Numbered from the stretch's first letter, positions 54,900-64,000 are shown. The stretch is DNA of 64,000 bases from Sphingomonas sp. CFBP 13720 (GCF_014842075.1 NZ_JACYVA010000002.1:186001-250000); one strand, 5' to 3'. Made by a program: numbers and translations. The notes: generated from the letters alone by a model not told the origin.

Positions 54900-57388
54900 G
54901 CGAATGGCGGCTGGCATGGCGCTTCGCGCGGCGCGAACTGGATGCGCGGTTTCGCGGACTGCGGCTGTTGCTCGCCTGTCTGATCCTCGGCGTCGGGGCG
55001 CTGGCGGCGATCGGCAGCCTGACCCGCGCGATCACTGGCGAGCTTGCGTCACGCGGCCAGTCGCTGCTGGGCGGTGACATCGAACTGTCGGTGTCGCAAC
55101 GCACCGCCGATGCGACCGAACGGCGATCGATGGCCCGATTGGGCACGGTGTCGGAAACGCTGCGCATGCAGTCGATGGCGGCCGCCCCCGGCGGCGACAC
55201 CGCGCCGATCGAACTGAAGGCGGTGGATGCCGTCTATCCGCTGTACGGCACGCTGACGCTGCGATCGGGCACCGCCCGACCGCTGTCGCCGACGCAGACC
55301 TATATCGGACCGGCGCTGGCCGAACGGCTGAAGGTCGCACCGGGCGGACAACTCCGCTTCGGCACCGCGCGGTTCACGGTCGCCGGGATTATCGCCGACG
55401 AACCCGACCGGCTCAGCGAAGGCTTCACCCTTGGAGCGGTCGCGCTGGTGTCGGTCGACGGACTGGCCCGCACCCGGCTGATCGCGCCGGGTAGCCTGTA
55501 CGAAAGCAAATACCGCATCGCGTCGGCCTATGTCCCCGATGCCGCGATCAAGGCGTTTACCGAACGGTATCCGACACAGGGCTGGGAAACACGCACGCGC
55601 GACCGGGCGTCGCCGGGTGCCGACCGGTTCCTGTCGCGGATGGGCGAATTCCTGATCCTCGTCGGGCTGACCGCGCTGGTGATCGCCGGGATCGGCGTCG
55701 GCAACGGCGTCAGCTCGTATCTGTCGACCCGGCGTTCCAGCATCGCCACATTGAAAGTGCTGGGCGCGACATCGGGCCTGATCGCCCGCGTCTATCTGTT
55801 GCAGATCGTGGCGGTGTCGGCGGTCGGTATCGCGATCGGGCTTGCTATCGGTATCGCCGCCGTGCCGTTGCTGGTCGCGCTGGCAGGGGACGTGCTGCCC
55901 GTGGCCCCCGCGTTCGCGATCCATCTTCTGCCGCTTGCCCAGGCCGCCGCTTACGGCCTGCTGATCGCGCTGGCCTTTGCCGCGCCGCCGCTGCTGGCGG
56001 CGGGCGCGGTGCCGGCGGCGGGGTTGCTGCGCGGTGCGCTCGACGGACGACATGCGCCGCGCTGGCGATCGGCGCTATGGATGGGGGCGGCGTTTGCCGG
56101 TGTCGTCCTGCTGGTGCTGACGACCAGCGAGCGGCCATGGTTCGGCGCAGCGTTCCTTGCCGCCGCCGCCGGGTTGTTGCTGATCCTCGCCGCGCTGGGA
56201 CAGGCGATCCGCTGGGCGGCGGCGCGCCTGCCCCGACCGCGTGCGCCGTTGTGGCGGCTGGCGATCGCCGGACTTCACCGACCCGGTGCGCGTACCGGGG
56301 CGCTGGTCGTGGCGCTCGGCCTCGGCCTGACGCTGTTCGTGCTCCTGGCCGCGATCCGCACCAGCCTCGACGCGAATATCGCGCGCACCGTTCCCGCGCG
56401 CGCGCCCGCGCTGATCGCGCTCGACGTCCCCCCCGAACGCGACGGCGATTTCCGCCGGATCGTGCGCGGGATACAGGCCGATGCGGAGGTTGCGACCGCG
56501 CCGTTGATGCGAGGGACGATCACCGCCTATGGCACCACGCGCGTCGCCGATCTGAAGACCATTCCCGAAGGCGCATGGGCGTTGCGCGGCGAACGCGGCC
56601 TGACCTTTTCCGATACCTTGCCGACGGGCAGCGCGATCGCGCGGGGCCGATGGTGGCCGGCGAACTATGCCGGGCCGCCGCTGGTGTCGGTCGACGAACG
56701 CATGGCGGAGGCGCTGGCGCTGAAGCTAGGCGATCCGCTGACGATCAGCGTCGCGGGACAGGAACGCACCGCGCGCATCGCATCGTTCCGCAAGATCGAA
56801 TGGGACACGCTGGGGTTCAATTTCGTCATGGTGTTCTCGCCCAACGCCCTGTCGGACGTGCCGCACAATCTGGCGGCGACGGTGACGATGCCGCTGGGCC
56901 GCGAACGCGCGACGACCCGAGCGCTGGCATCCGCATTCCCGTCGACGTCGGTCGTGGAGGTCCGCGAGGTCATCGGACAGGTCCGCACGGTCGTGTCGCA
57001 GATGGCGACGGCGATCGCGGCGGCGGCGGGGATCGCAATCCTTGCCGGCATCGCGGTGCTGATCGGTGCCATCACCGCAGCGCGCGAAACGCGGACCTAT
57101 GACAGCGTGATCCTGAAGACGCTGGGCGCGACGCGCGCGCAGATCCTTGCGACGCAGACGATCGAATATCTGGTGCTGGCGACGATCCTCGCCGGACTGG
57201 CGGCGGCGATCGGACTGGGCGGGGGATGGTATGTCGTGACCTGGATGTTCGGGTTCGACTGGTTGCCGGACTATGGTGCGGTCGCGGCGACGCTGGCGGT
57301 AGGCGCAGGCATCACGATCGGGATCGGCGTGCTCGGCGCGCTGCCAATTCTGGGCGCGCGGCCCGCACGGGCGCTGCGGGAACTATAG
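54896..57388 (+). CDS. ybbP: FtsX-like ABC permease YbbP
   Basis: An 830-residue permease with two FtsX domains. Helix groups lie at the N-terminus (~res 20-45), at ~250-395 (three to four helices plus further ones to ~440), ~470-495 and at the C-terminus (~700-820), with two large periplasmic MacB-like domains (~50-245, ~500-690). GVSSYLSTRRSSIATLKVLG and ETRTYDSVILKTLGATRAQI are the coupling segments. The start is GTG 54896. It forms a complete transporter with YbbA. Its terminator hairpin is shared with the convergent helicase gene. Confidence 0.93.
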   Translation: MSEWRLAWRFARRELDARFRGLRLLLACLILGVGALAAIGSLTRAITGELASRGQSLLGGDIELSVSQRTADATERRSMARLGTVSETLRMQSMAAAPGGDTAPIELKAVDAVYPLYGTLTLRSGTARPLSPTQTYIGPALAERLKVAPGGQLRFGTARFTVAGIIADEPDRLSEGFTLGAVALVSVDGLARTRLIAPGSLYESKYRIASAYVPDAAIKAFTERYPTQGWETRTRDRASPGADRFLSRMGEFLILVGLTALVIAGIGVGNGVSSYLSTRRSSIATLKVLGATSGLIARVYLLQIVAVSAVGIAIGLAIGIAAVPLLVALAGDVLPVAPAFAIHLLPLAQAAAYGLLIALAFAAPPLLAAGAVPAAGLLRGALDGRHAPRWRSALWMGAAFAGVVLLVLTTSERPWFGAAFLAAAAGLLLILAALGQAIRWAAARLPRPRAPLWRLAIAGLHRPGARTGALVVALGLGLTLFVLLAAIRTSLDANIARTVPARAPALIALDVPPERDGDFRRIVRGIQADAEVATAPLMRGTITAYGTTRVADLKTIPEGAWALRGERGLTFSDTLPTGSAIARGRWWPANYAGPPLVSVDERMAEALALKLGDPLTISVAGQERTARIASFRKIEWDTLGFNFVMVFSPNALSDVPHNLAATVTMPLGRERATTRALASAFPSTSVVEVREVIGQVRTVVSQMATAIAAAAGIAILAGIAVLIGAITAARETRTYDSVILKTLGATRAQILATQTIEYLVLATILAGLAAAIGLGGGWYVVTWMFGFDWLPDYGAVAATLAVGAGITIGIGVLGALPILGARPARALREL

Positions 57389-57394
57389 GCAGGC

Positions 57395-57426
57395 GTTCCT
57401 CCCCGGGGGTTGCCCCGGGGAGGAAC
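57395..57426. terminator. Bidirectional terminator, 14-bp perfect stem
   Basis: GTTCCTCCCCGGGG (57395-57408) and CCCCGGGGAGGAAC (57413-57426) pair perfectly over a 4-nt loop. It fills the 45 bp between the convergent ybbP and RhlE-like genes. Confidence 0.85.
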
Positions 57427-57433
57427 CGGACCG

Positions 57434-58876
57434 TTACGCCGAGGCGCGCGGCGCACCGCCACGGCCGCGACCGCCACGACCGCGACCACCGCCGTTGCCG
57501 CCTGCGCCCGCCGGACGACCGGCGCCGCCTTCGCGCGGCGGACGACCGCCACCCTGTCCCTCGGCGCGCTGCGGCTGGCCACCGCGCGACGGGTTGCCGA
57601 CCGGTCCGCCACGACCGCCACCGGCAGGCTTCGCACCATGGGCATGCGTCGCGCGCGGACGGGCCGGGCCACGCTCGCCCGGAGCACGCTCGGGCCGGTC
57701 GGGGGCATAGGGCGCGCGGCTCGCCTTGATCTTGGCACCCTGTTCGACGAAGTCCTCCGGCAACGGCACGACATCGATCTTCTGCTTGGTCAGCCGTTCG
57801 ATCCCCTTCAGGAACGGACGCTCGTCATCGGCGCAGAAGCTGAACGCCACGCCCGACGCCCCGGCGCGCGCGGTGCGGCCAATGCGATGGACATATTGTT
57901 CGGACACGTTGGGCAGTTCGAAGTTCACGACATGGCTGACGCCCGACACGTCGATGCCGCGTGCGGCGATGTCGGTCGCGACCATGATCGGCACGGTGCC
58001 GTTGCGGAACGCGGCCAGCGCCTTTTCGCGCTGCGGCTGCGACTTGTTGCCGTGGATCGCATTCGACTGGATGCCGTTGGCGGCCAGCAGCTTCACGACG
58101 CGGTCAGCGCCGTGCTTGGTGCGGGTGAACACCAGCGCGCGGTCGATCTTCGTATTGCGGAAGAACATGGTGAGCAGCGTCTGCTTTTCAGCCTGCTGGA
58201 CGTGCGTGACATATTGCTCGACGCGTTCGGCGGTCGACGACACCGGCGTCACCGCGACGGTCGCCGGATCGGTCAGATACTTGTCGGCCAGCTCGCGAAT
58301 GTCCTTGGGCATCGTCGCCGAAAAGAACAGCGTCTGGCGCGACTTCGGCACCATCGACACGATGCGGCGCAGCGCGTGGATGAAGCCCAGGTCGAGCATC
58401 TGGTCGGCTTCGTCGAGCACGAGGATCTCAAGCTCGCCCAGCCCCAGGCAACGCTGGTCGATCAGGTCGAGCAGACGGCCCGGCGTGGCAACGAGGATAT
58501 CGACGCCCGGCGCGACATCACGGATATTGCGCGGCACCGGCACGCCACCGAACACGGTCGCGACGGTCAGCTTGCTGTGCTTGGCATAGGCGCGGGCATT
58601 GTCGGCGATCTGGCTGACCAGTTCGCGCGTCGGGGCCAGCACCAGCATGCGGCAACGCATGGGACGGCGATGGACGTTCGCCTTGGTCAGAAGGTCGATC
58701 GACGGCAGCACGAATGCGGCGGTCTTGCCGGTGCCGGTCTGCGCGATGCCCAGAAGGTCGCGACCTTCGAGCACGATCGGGATCGCGTCGCGCTGAATCG
58801 GCGTCGGGGTTTCGTAATTCTTGGCGGCAAGCGCATCGAGGATCGACTTCGACAGGCCGAGCGACTGGAAGGACAT
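57434..58876 (-). CDS. rhlE: DEAD-box RNA helicase, RhlE type, with RGG-rich tail
   Basis: A 480-residue ATP-dependent RNA helicase. Motifs seen: Q motif (TPIQRDAIP), I (AQTGTGKT), Ia (APTRELVSQ), Ib (ATPGRLLD), II (VLDEADQ), III (FSATMP), IV-V (ATDIAARGIDV) and VI (HRIGRTARAG). After res ~385 comes a Gly/Arg/Pro/Ala-rich tail with many RGG and GGR repeats, typical of an RNA-binding extension. RhlE helicases act in ribosome assembly and mRNA decay. The 257-bp upstream region is a long leader or promoter region; cold-shock control is common but not shown here. Confidence 0.95.
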   Translation of the reverse strand: MSFQSLGLSKSILDALAAKNYETPTPIQRDAIPIVLEGRDLLGIAQTGTGKTAAFVLPSIDLLTKANVHRRPMRCRMLVLAPTRELVSQIADNARAYAKHSKLTVATVFGGVPVPRNIRDVAPGVDILVATPGRLLDLIDQRCLGLGELEILVLDEADQMLDLGFIHALRRIVSMVPKSRQTLFFSATMPKDIRELADKYLTDPATVAVTPVSSTAERVEQYVTHVQQAEKQTLLTMFFRNTKIDRALVFTRTKHGADRVVKLLAANGIQSNAIHGNKSQPQREKALAAFRNGTVPIMVATDIAARGIDVSGVSHVVNFELPNVSEQYVHRIGRTARAGASGVAFSFCADDERPFLKGIERLTKQKIDVVPLPEDFVEQGAKIKASRAPYAPDRPERAPGERGPARPRATHAHGAKPAGGGRGGPVGNPSRGGQPQRAEGQGGGRPPREGGAGRPAGAGGNGGGRGRGGRGRGGAPRASA

Positions 58877-59133
58877 GAAAATTCCTGAAATGGGTCCGGC
58901 ACCCGCGCGCCATGGGCGTACGGGTAGCGGGGCAAAAAAATTGCGACCCGCGTGACTAGGGAAGCCGGTTGGAGCCGCGACGCGGAGCCGAGACCAATCA
59001 TGGTCCGATCACGCTGCCTGAAAAGCGTCGCTGCACTGCGGCATATAGGAGAAAACGGGAAACTCGTCAATATCGGCCGTTTCCATCCAATTCATGATGG
59101 AATCCTTTACCTTGTCCCGGTATCGCACGGGAG
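58877..59133. other. 257-bp divergent promoter region (RhlE-like and GAF/HWE genes)
   Basis: No gene is supported here; a 61-codon frame on the plus strand has no SD and no recognisable sequence. The region must carry both promoters, and the helicase mRNA may have a long leader. Confidence 0.45.
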
Positions 59134-60243
59134 ATGACCGAAACCGTTCCGGCTGGCCCCGTTCCCGGCGACATCGCCGTCGATGGTCTGCCGCGCCGTC
59201 ACTTGCGCCTGCTGGGTGAAGCGGCCGACCGGCTGCTGGCGGCGGAGGATGCGGCCGCCATGGTCGACGGCCTGTTCGCGCTGATCGCACAGGAACTGCG
59301 GCTGGACGTGTTTTTCAACTACCGGCTGGACGGCGAGATGCTGGTGCTGGCGGCGCATGGCGGACTGACCGAGGCGGAAGCGGCGGCGGGAGCGACGCTT
59401 GCGGTAGGACAGGCGGTGTGCGGGTGCGCGGCGCGCGATCGACGCGCGGTGGAAGCGTTCGCGATACAAGCATCGGACGATCCGATGGTCGCATTCGTCC
59501 GCGATCTGGGGATCGATGCCTATGCCTGCACGCCGCTGCTCCACGGCACGACCCTGCTCGGCACGCTCGGCTTCGGAAGGCGCTGGGCCGACCGGTTCGA
59601 TGCCGACGAACTCGCGTTCCTGCACACCGTCAGCCACTATGTAGCCCTCGCCAAATACCGGCTGAAGATCGAGGCGGAGTTGCGGGACGGTATCGCAGTG
59701 CGCGAACGGTTGCTGGCGGAACTCAACCACCGTGTGCGCAACGCGCTGCAGACGGCGGTGGCGGTGGTGCGGCTGGGTGCGGCGGACGTGACCGGTGACG
59801 AGGCGCGCGGCGCGCTCGCCGCCGCCGCTGCCCGGCTGGAAGTACTCGCGGCGGCGCACCGGCCACTCTATGCGACCGACACGCCGACGCGGATCGATAT
59901 GGCGGGCCTCATCACCGCCGTCGCCGAGCGCGCCGATGGTGCCGAAGTCGCGATCGACGCGGCCGAGGCACCCGCGCTGCCGGTCGAACAGGCCGCCGCC
60001 GCCGCGCTGCTGGTCCATTCGTTGCTGACGCCCGCCGATGCGGCGTTACTCGAACGGGTGACGATCGGGGTGCAGGACGACAGCATGATCCTGGCGCTGG
60101 CGGGCGACGCGCTGGGCCGGCCGCACGACGCGCTCGACGACAGCCGGATCGTTCGGGGCCTGTCGCGGCAGTTGCGCGCGACGATGGTCCGCGACGGCGC
60201 GGGCGTGCTGACTATCGCGATACCGATGTCCGGTCGTGGATAA
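59134..60243 (+). CDS. GAF-domain HWE-like sensor protein with degenerate ATPase domain
   Basis: A 369-residue soluble protein. Residues ~20-175 form a GAF sensor domain. Residues ~185-250 form an HWE/HisKA_2 dimerisation helix pair with phospho-acceptor His199 in LLAELNHRVRNALQTAVAVV. The C-terminal region (~255-369) occupies the place of the ATP-binding domain, but I see neither the Asn of an N box (region 286-300 reads EQAAAAALLVHSLLT) nor glycine-rich G1/G2 boxes. This is the pattern of a ChpT-like phosphotransferase or an inactive kinase. It overlaps the receiver gene by 8 bp, so phosphotransfer between His199 and that receiver is likely. Start ATG 59134 has a poor SD. Confidence 0.85.
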   Translation: MTETVPAGPVPGDIAVDGLPRRHLRLLGEAADRLLAAEDAAAMVDGLFALIAQELRLDVFFNYRLDGEMLVLAAHGGLTEAEAAAGATLAVGQAVCGCAARDRRAVEAFAIQASDDPMVAFVRDLGIDAYACTPLLHGTTLLGTLGFGRRWADRFDADELAFLHTVSHYVALAKYRLKIEAELRDGIAVRERLLAELNHRVRNALQTAVAVVRLGAADVTGDEARGALAAAAARLEVLAAAHRPLYATDTPTRIDMAGLITAVAERADGAEVAIDAAEAPALPVEQAAAAALLVHSLLTPADAALLERVTIGVQDDSMILALAGDALGRPHDALDDSRIVRGLSRQLRATMVRDGAGVLTIAIPMSGRG

Positions 60244-60640
60244 GATCCTGAAGATACTGATCGTCGAGGACGAGGCGCTGGTCGCGATGCTGGTCGAGGA
60301 TGCGCTGACGCTCCACGGCCATGTCGTGCTGGGCATCGCCGATACGCAGGCGGCGGCACTGGCGCTGGCCGATGCGGAGCTTCCCGATCTGGCGCTGTGC
60401 GACGTGCGGCTCGCGCTGGGCGACAGCGGACTTGCGGTCGCGTATCAACTCGCCGAACGGGGCGTACCGTGCCTGTTCCTCAGCGGCAATTGCCCGGAAA
60501 CGGCGGAGCATCCCCGGATCGTCGGCTGCGTCGCCAAACCGTTCCACACCGCCGGCCTCGGGCTGGCCGTGGCCGCCGCCTATGCGAAGGCGACGGGCGA
60601 TGTGCCGGTGCGCGTTCCCGCCGAACTGACCTTCTATTAG
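60236..60640 (+). CDS. Stand-alone response regulator (receiver domain only)
   Basis: A 134-residue CheY-like receiver: [15 protein letters not shown] (acidic pair E11-D12), phospho-acceptor Asp56 in LALCDVRLA, Ser83 in LFLSGN and Lys101 in VAKPFH. No output domain follows. It starts with GTG 60236 inside the GAF/HWE gene, so both are made together. Its end overlaps recF (convergent) by 4 bp. With the upstream protein it forms a short phosphorelay whose input and output are unknown. Confidence 0.93.
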   Translation: MDKILKILIVEDEALVAMLVEDALTLHGHVVLGIADTQAAALALADAELPDLALCDVRLALGDSGLAVAYQLAERGVPCLFLSGNCPETAEHPRIVGCVAKPFHTAGLGLAVAAAYAKATGDVPVRVPAELTFY

Positions 60641-61710
60641 GGCCTTCGCCCGACCGCGACCTGTCCGGCGGTGATGTCGAACCGGCGCGCGTCGCCCGGA
60701 ATATCATCGAACAGACCCGGCTCGGTCCCGGTCAGCCATACCTGACCGATGCCGGCCGCGCGCGCGAACAGCGCGGCGCGGCGTTGCGGGTCGAGATGCG
60801 CCGCCACCTCGTCCAGCAACAGCGCCGGCGGACGATCCGCGCGTGTCGCGACCAGTTCGGCGTGCGCCAGCACGAGTCCAAGCAACAGCGCCTTTTGCTC
60901 CCCGGTCGAACAGCGTGCGGCGGGCACCTCGCGCTCGCGATCAGTGACGATCAGGTCGACACGGTGCGGCCCGGCCAGCGCACGACCCGCCGCCGCGTCG
61001 CGCGACCGCCCGCCACGAAGATCGGCGGCGAGCCGGGCGGCGTCACCCGCCCATCCTTCCAGCCGCAACGCTGCACGTGGAAACCCGACGGACGGCGCAT
61101 CGGCGATCCGCCCGTCGAGCGCCGCGACGCACGCCGTCCGTGCTTCTGCGAGCGCGAGACCATGTTCGACCATCCGCGCCTCCAGCGCCGCCAGCCAGTC
61201 GGGGTCGGGCGCGGGGTCTTCCAGCAACCGGTTGCGTTCGCGCATCGCCGCGTCATAGCGGCTGGCATGCGCGGCATGCCCCGGATCGAGCGCAAGGGTC
61301 AGCCGGTCGAGAAAGCGCCGCCGCTCGCCGGCTGGTTCGACGAACAGCCGGTCCATCGCCGGGGTCAGCCACAGGATCGACAGCCATTCCGCCAGCGCGG
61401 TCGCCGGCGCGCCCGCCCCGTTCACCCGCACGATACGTCGTTCCGGGCTGCCCGATTGGGTGCCGGTTCCCAACCGGACGTCGTTCGGCAGCTCGGCGGC
61501 CACGCCGAAACCGCCCGCCCCGCCCTCGCGCGCCATGTCGGACAATGCGGCGCGGCGTAATCCTCGTCCCGGTGCCAGTAACGATATCGCTTCGAGGATA
61601 TTCGTTTTGCCGGCCCCGTTGGGACCGCTCAACACATTGAAACCATTGCCTGCTTCCAGCGTGACGGCAGCGTGGTTGCGAAAATCGGTCAGGGTGAGGC
61701 GTATCAGCAT
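60637..61710 (-). CDS. recF: DNA replication and repair protein RecF
   Basis: RecF, an SMC-like ATPase, loads RecA at gaps with RecO and RecR. This 357-residue protein has Walker [10 protein letters not shown] (res 29-37), [10 protein letters not shown] at the N-terminus, the signature [18 protein letters not shown] and Walker B with [12 protein letters not shown], then the D-loop region [11 protein letters not shown]. The length is typical. The gene is alone on its strand; the usual dnaA-dnaN-recF-gyrB order is not present here. Confidence 0.95.
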   Translation of the reverse strand: MLIRLTLTDFRNHAAVTLEAGNGFNVLSGPNGAGKTNILEAISLLAPGRGLRRAALSDMAREGGAGGFGVAAELPNDVRLGTGTQSGSPERRIVRVNGAGAPATALAEWLSILWLTPAMDRLFVEPAGERRRFLDRLTLALDPGHAAHASRYDAAMRERNRLLEDPAPDPDWLAALEARMVEHGLALAEARTACVAALDGRIADAPSVGFPRAALRLEGWAGDAARLAADLRGGRSRDAAAGRALAGPHRVDLIVTDREREVPAARCSTGEQKALLLGLVLAHAELVATRADRPPALLLDEVAAHLDPQRRAALFARAAGIGQVWLTGTEPGLFDDIPGDARRFDITAGQVAVGRRP

Positions 61711-61788
61711 GGCGATGCGACCGTTAGCGCAACGAAACTTTCCGCGCGCCTGGGAATTGGCACAGCGACATTACGACAGGATTTTCAG

Positions 61789-62130
61789 ATGAACCGTTTC
61801 GCCCTCGCTGCCGCTGCTGCCTTCGCCGTTTCCGCCTGTGGCTCGCAGACGCCGCAGCAGCAGCACGCCGAACAGCTGCGCGATCAGGCGGACGCACAGG
61901 CCGACGCGATCGAGGCTGCGGCGGAGAACCAGACGGCGCAGATGAAGGTCGAATCGGAACAGCTGCTCAACCAGGCCGGTCAGAACGGCGATTACGATGC
62001 GCAGCGGCTGAAGGTGCGGGCCGAAGCGATCCGGGAGGAAGCGAAGCTGGTCGAACAGCAGGCCGAGGCGCGGGCGAAGGCGGTGCGCGACGCGGGCGAG
62101 GCACAGGCCAGCGCCGCGCTCGCCAAATAA
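61789..62130 (+). CDS. Small coiled-coil lipoprotein
   Basis: A 113-residue protein with a lipoprotein signal peptide (AAAFAVSAC, Cys17) and a mature part that is almost wholly helical, Ala/Gln/Glu-rich with heptad-like spacing: EQLRDQADAQADAIEAAAEN and REEAKLVEQQAEARAKAVRD. I recognise no named family. Envelope attachment and a structural role are likely. SD ACAGGA lies 7 nt upstream. It abuts the convergent coq4 gene stop to stop. Confidence 0.85.
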   Translation: MNRFALAAAAAFAVSACGSQTPQQQHAEQLRDQADAQADAIEAAAENQTAQMKVESEQLLNQAGQNGDYDAQRLKVRAEAIREEAKLVEQQAEARAKAVRDAGEAQASAALAK

Positions 62131-62895
62131 TCAGATCGCGTCGATCCCCTGCTCGGCAAGGCGATAGCGAGCGGCGAGATACCGGACGGGCGGTGCGATG
62201 CCCAACCGCTTTCGCGCCATGTCGATCGGTTCGGCCAGCAGGGCTTCGTAATCCTCCGCATGCAACCACCGCGCGCGGCGACCATGGCGATATCCTTCCC
62301 AGATCGCCGCCGCGACGCGTCGCTCACCGGTGACGCGCAGCGATTTTACCATCGCGCCCAGCGCGATCGCCGCCCAGCCCAGGCCACCGGTCTGCGCGTA
62401 GGAAAAGGCGACGAGGCATGCCTCGCCCAGATGCTCCTCGGCGGTATAGCCGGTCAGGATGTGCCAGATGTCGTGCACGTCGCGCTCGCGCCGGCCGAAC
62501 CATGCGACGGGATGCTCCAGCTCGCGCCAGCCCTCGCCATCGGCATAGCTGATCTCGGCCAGCCCCTGTGCCGAAAACCCGGTGCGATCGAGGAACGCGC
62601 GATACTGTGCGCCAACGCTGCCATCGGGTAGCGCGTCGATCCAAACGCGATCGGAGAAGCGCTGCGACAGTTCGATCCGGCGATAGGCCAGACGCCCGCC
62701 ACCCGGTTCGTCCAGCAACCGCCGATAGTTGCGATGGCTGGTATCGGCGTTGAGCGCGCGCATGATGCGGAACACCTGCACGGTATCGTTGCCATCGGCC
62801 AACAGCCGCCGCAACGCGGCCCATGCCGTGCGCCAGTCGCGCCGCATGGGCTGCACCACATCCATCCCGTCCGCATTCATCGCCTGCGTCGCCAT
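62131..62895 (-). CDS. Coq4 family ubiquinone biosynthesis protein
   Basis: A 254-residue COQ4-like protein. The family zinc motif is HDIWHILTGYTAEEHLGE (H-D-x-x-H...E), preceded by AEISYADGEGWRELEHPVAW and followed by LGWAAIALGAMVKSLRVTGE. COQ4 is required for ubiquinone synthesis and has recently been linked to decarboxylation/hydroxylation of the ring C1. ATG 62895 has a good SD (GGAG, 6-nt spacing), better than ATG 62907. The N-terminal half (MRRDWRTAWAALRRLLADGN) fits the family. The DUF475 gene lies 53 bp upstream. Confidence 0.88.
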   Translation of the reverse strand: MATQAMNADGMDVVQPMRRDWRTAWAALRRLLADGNDTVQVFRIMRALNADTSHRNYRRLLDEPGGGRLAYRRIELSQRFSDRVWIDALPDGSVGAQYRAFLDRTGFSAQGLAEISYADGEGWRELEHPVAWFGRRERDVHDIWHILTGYTAEEHLGEACLVAFSYAQTGGLGWAAIALGAMVKSLRVTGERRVAAAIWEGYRHGRRARWLHAEDYEALLAEPIDMARKRLGIAPPVRYLAARYRLAEQGIDAI

Positions 62896-62948
62896 AACCG
62901 GCTCCATTACTTACAATGGTGTCAGTATGGCGGCAGATGCGGTCGCGT

Positions 62949-64000
62949 TCAAGCCTTGTCGAGCGGCGCACCCGACGGCGAGACCGGGTCGGCCGCTTCC
63001 AGCGGATCGGCCGGGTCCTTGCGGTTCGCGCGTACCGACGACCAGAAGGCCAGCCCGATCAGCCCGGCACCGATCAGTCCGGTGATCGTCTCCGGGATAT
63101 GGAACCGCGCCGACAGCAGCATGATCGCGGCCAGCGCGATGATCGCATAGAAGGCACCGTGTTCGAGATAGCGATATTGCGTCAGCGTCCCGTGATCGAC
63201 CAGCATGATCGTCATCGATCGCACGAACATCGCGCCGATACCGAGGCCGAGTGCGATGATGAACAGGTTGTTCGACAAAGCGAACGCACCGATCACCCCG
63301 TCGAACGAGAAACTGGCATCCAGCACTTCGAGATACAGGAACGACGCCAGCCCCGAACGGCCCGCCGCGCCGACCGCCGCATCGCCATCGCCTTCCAGCA
63401 CCGTGCCCAGCCCATGGACGATGATGAACACGACCAGCCCGAGCATACCCGATACCAGATAGGTCAACGCCTCTTCGGAACCGAGGAAACTCGACACGCC
63501 GTACAGCGTCAGCAGCACGATACCGATCGCCAGTCCGCTGATCTGCGACAGTCCCGCGATCGGCCGTTCGACCGGTCCGATCCAGTGCACGTCCTTTTCC
63601 TGGTCGAGGAAGAAGTTCAGCCCGACCATGCCCAGAAACGCGCCGCCGAAGCCCGCGATGCCGATATGCGCGCCCTCGATGATCCGCTGATAGGTCTGCG
63701 GATCGCCCGCCGCCAGCTTCACCGCCGCGATCGGGCCGATCCCCGCCGCGATTGCGACGATCGCCAGCGGAAACACGATCCGCATCCCGAACACCGCGAT
63801 CAACACGCCCCATGTCAGGAACCGGTGACGCCATTTGTCGTCCATGTCGCGAAGAACGGTCGCGTTCACGACCGCATTGTCGAACGACAGCGACACTTCC
63901 AGGACGCCCAGCACCGCGGTGATCCAAAGGATCCCCAGCGTGCCGGCGACATTGCCGGTCAGTTCCCACCCCAGCCATCCCGCCAGCGCGAGACAGATGG
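62949..64000 (-). CDS. DUF475/TerC-like integral membrane protein (start beyond right edge)
   Basis: The frame is open to the right edge, so the N-terminus is missing; 350 codons are visible. The family signature VLEVSLSFDNAVVNATVLRD is near the start, and a second copy of the acidic motif occurs as LEVLDASFSFDGVIGAFALS. These Asp/Asn-bearing repeats are the likely ion site of the TerC/DUF475 group. About nine membrane helices are visible, and a hydrophilic tail rich in Asp/Pro ends the protein. Members are linked to tellurite resistance or metal (Mn) homeostasis, but direct function is not set. A GTG at 63914 is internal to the family domain and not the real start. Confidence 0.9.
   Translation of the reverse strand, partial: ICLALAGWLGWELTGNVAGTLGILWITAVLGVLEVSLSFDNAVVNATVLRDMDDKWRHRFLTWGVLIAVFGMRIVFPLAIVAIAAGIGPIAAVKLAAGDPQTYQRIIEGAHIGIAGFGGAFLGMVGLNFFLDQEKDVHWIGPVERPIAGLSQISGLAIGIVLLTLYGVSSFLGSEEALTYLVSGMLGLVVFIIVHGLGTVLEGDGDAAVGAAGRSGLASFLYLEVLDASFSFDGVIGAFALSNNLFIIALGLGIGAMFVRSMTIMLVDHGTLTQYRYLEHGAFYAIIALAAIMLLSARFHIPETITGLIGAGLIGLAFWSSVRANRKDPADPLEAADPVSPSGAPLDKA

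Noticed and set aside
58952..59137. A 61-codon frame before the GAF/HWE gene
   Set aside because: No SD, no similarity, and it overlaps the expected promoter area.
63205..63914. GTG 63914 as the start of the DUF475 gene
   Set aside because: The frame continues to the window edge with hydrophobic, family-like sequence, so the real start is outside.

Overview
The window is GC-rich, gene-dense chromosomal DNA from an alphaproteobacterium, most probably Sphingomonas or a close relative in Sphingomonadales. The call rests on gene content: TonB-dependent receptors of the Caulobacter/Sphingomonas type, a single bifunctional Rsh, CobS/CobT with BolA and a DnaJ-like protein, a class I PHA synthase with phasin, an HWE-type sensor protein, COQ4, K+-independent HppA and a short RNase E/G-like protein beside infA, maf, yacG and tRNA-Phe. 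I see no prophage, insertion sequence, CRISPR array or rRNA.

Layout. 1-10.3 kb: end of a type III restriction subunit, a large TonB receptor divergent from a secreted protein of unknown function, a membrane acyltransferase with an SGNH domain, and an EF-hand protein next to a CDF metal exporter. 10.3-15 kb (minus strand): murA, clpS, phasin and phaC; the phasin promoter carries a PhaR-type operator. 15-22.3 kb: aminotransferase, MAPEG protein, DUF4142 protein, an HxlR regulator divergent from rsh, then cobT and a ribbon-helix-helix protein. 22.4-25.8 kb: an iron-uptake pair (siderophore receptor and PKHD hydroxylase) followed by an inverted-repeat element. 25.8-35.2 kb: GtrB-like glycosyltransferase, an LDH-family dehydrogenase, queG, an ABC exporter, a 509 bp repeat-bearing gap, a methyltransferase/GtrA pair and a large multi-spanning GT-C-like protein. 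35.3-41 kb: thioesterase, cobS, dnaJ-like and bolA, with an HxlR-controlled three-gene operon (tandem DUF1428, tandem VOC, SRPBCC) lying between cobS and dnaJ. 41-46.7 kb: pirin, an isolated metallopeptidase-like gene, nusB-hisD-hisG and thiL. 46.8-53.4 kb: hppA, an S9 peptidase and the infA-maf-rng-like-yacG-tRNA-Phe block. 53.4-64 kb: tesA divergent from ybbA-ybbP, an RhlE-type helicase, a GAF/HWE-like protein with a stand-alone receiver, recF, a small lipoprotein, coq4 and the start-truncated end of a DUF475 gene.

Most of the window is housekeeping. The least explained parts are (i) the GAF/HWE protein, which keeps the phospho-acceptor histidine but has no recognisable ATP-binding boxes and overlaps a receiver gene, suggesting a phosphotransferase-type relay; (ii) the HxlR/DUF1428/VOC/SRPBCC cassette, where two adjacent genes each carry an internal duplication; (iii) a lone gene with an HExxH...EGxA signature; (iv) the split cobS/cobT locus; and (v) a 784-residue secreted protein without recognised domains. 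Translation starts were chosen from Shine-Dalgarno spacing and family lengths; several genes use TTG or GTG.
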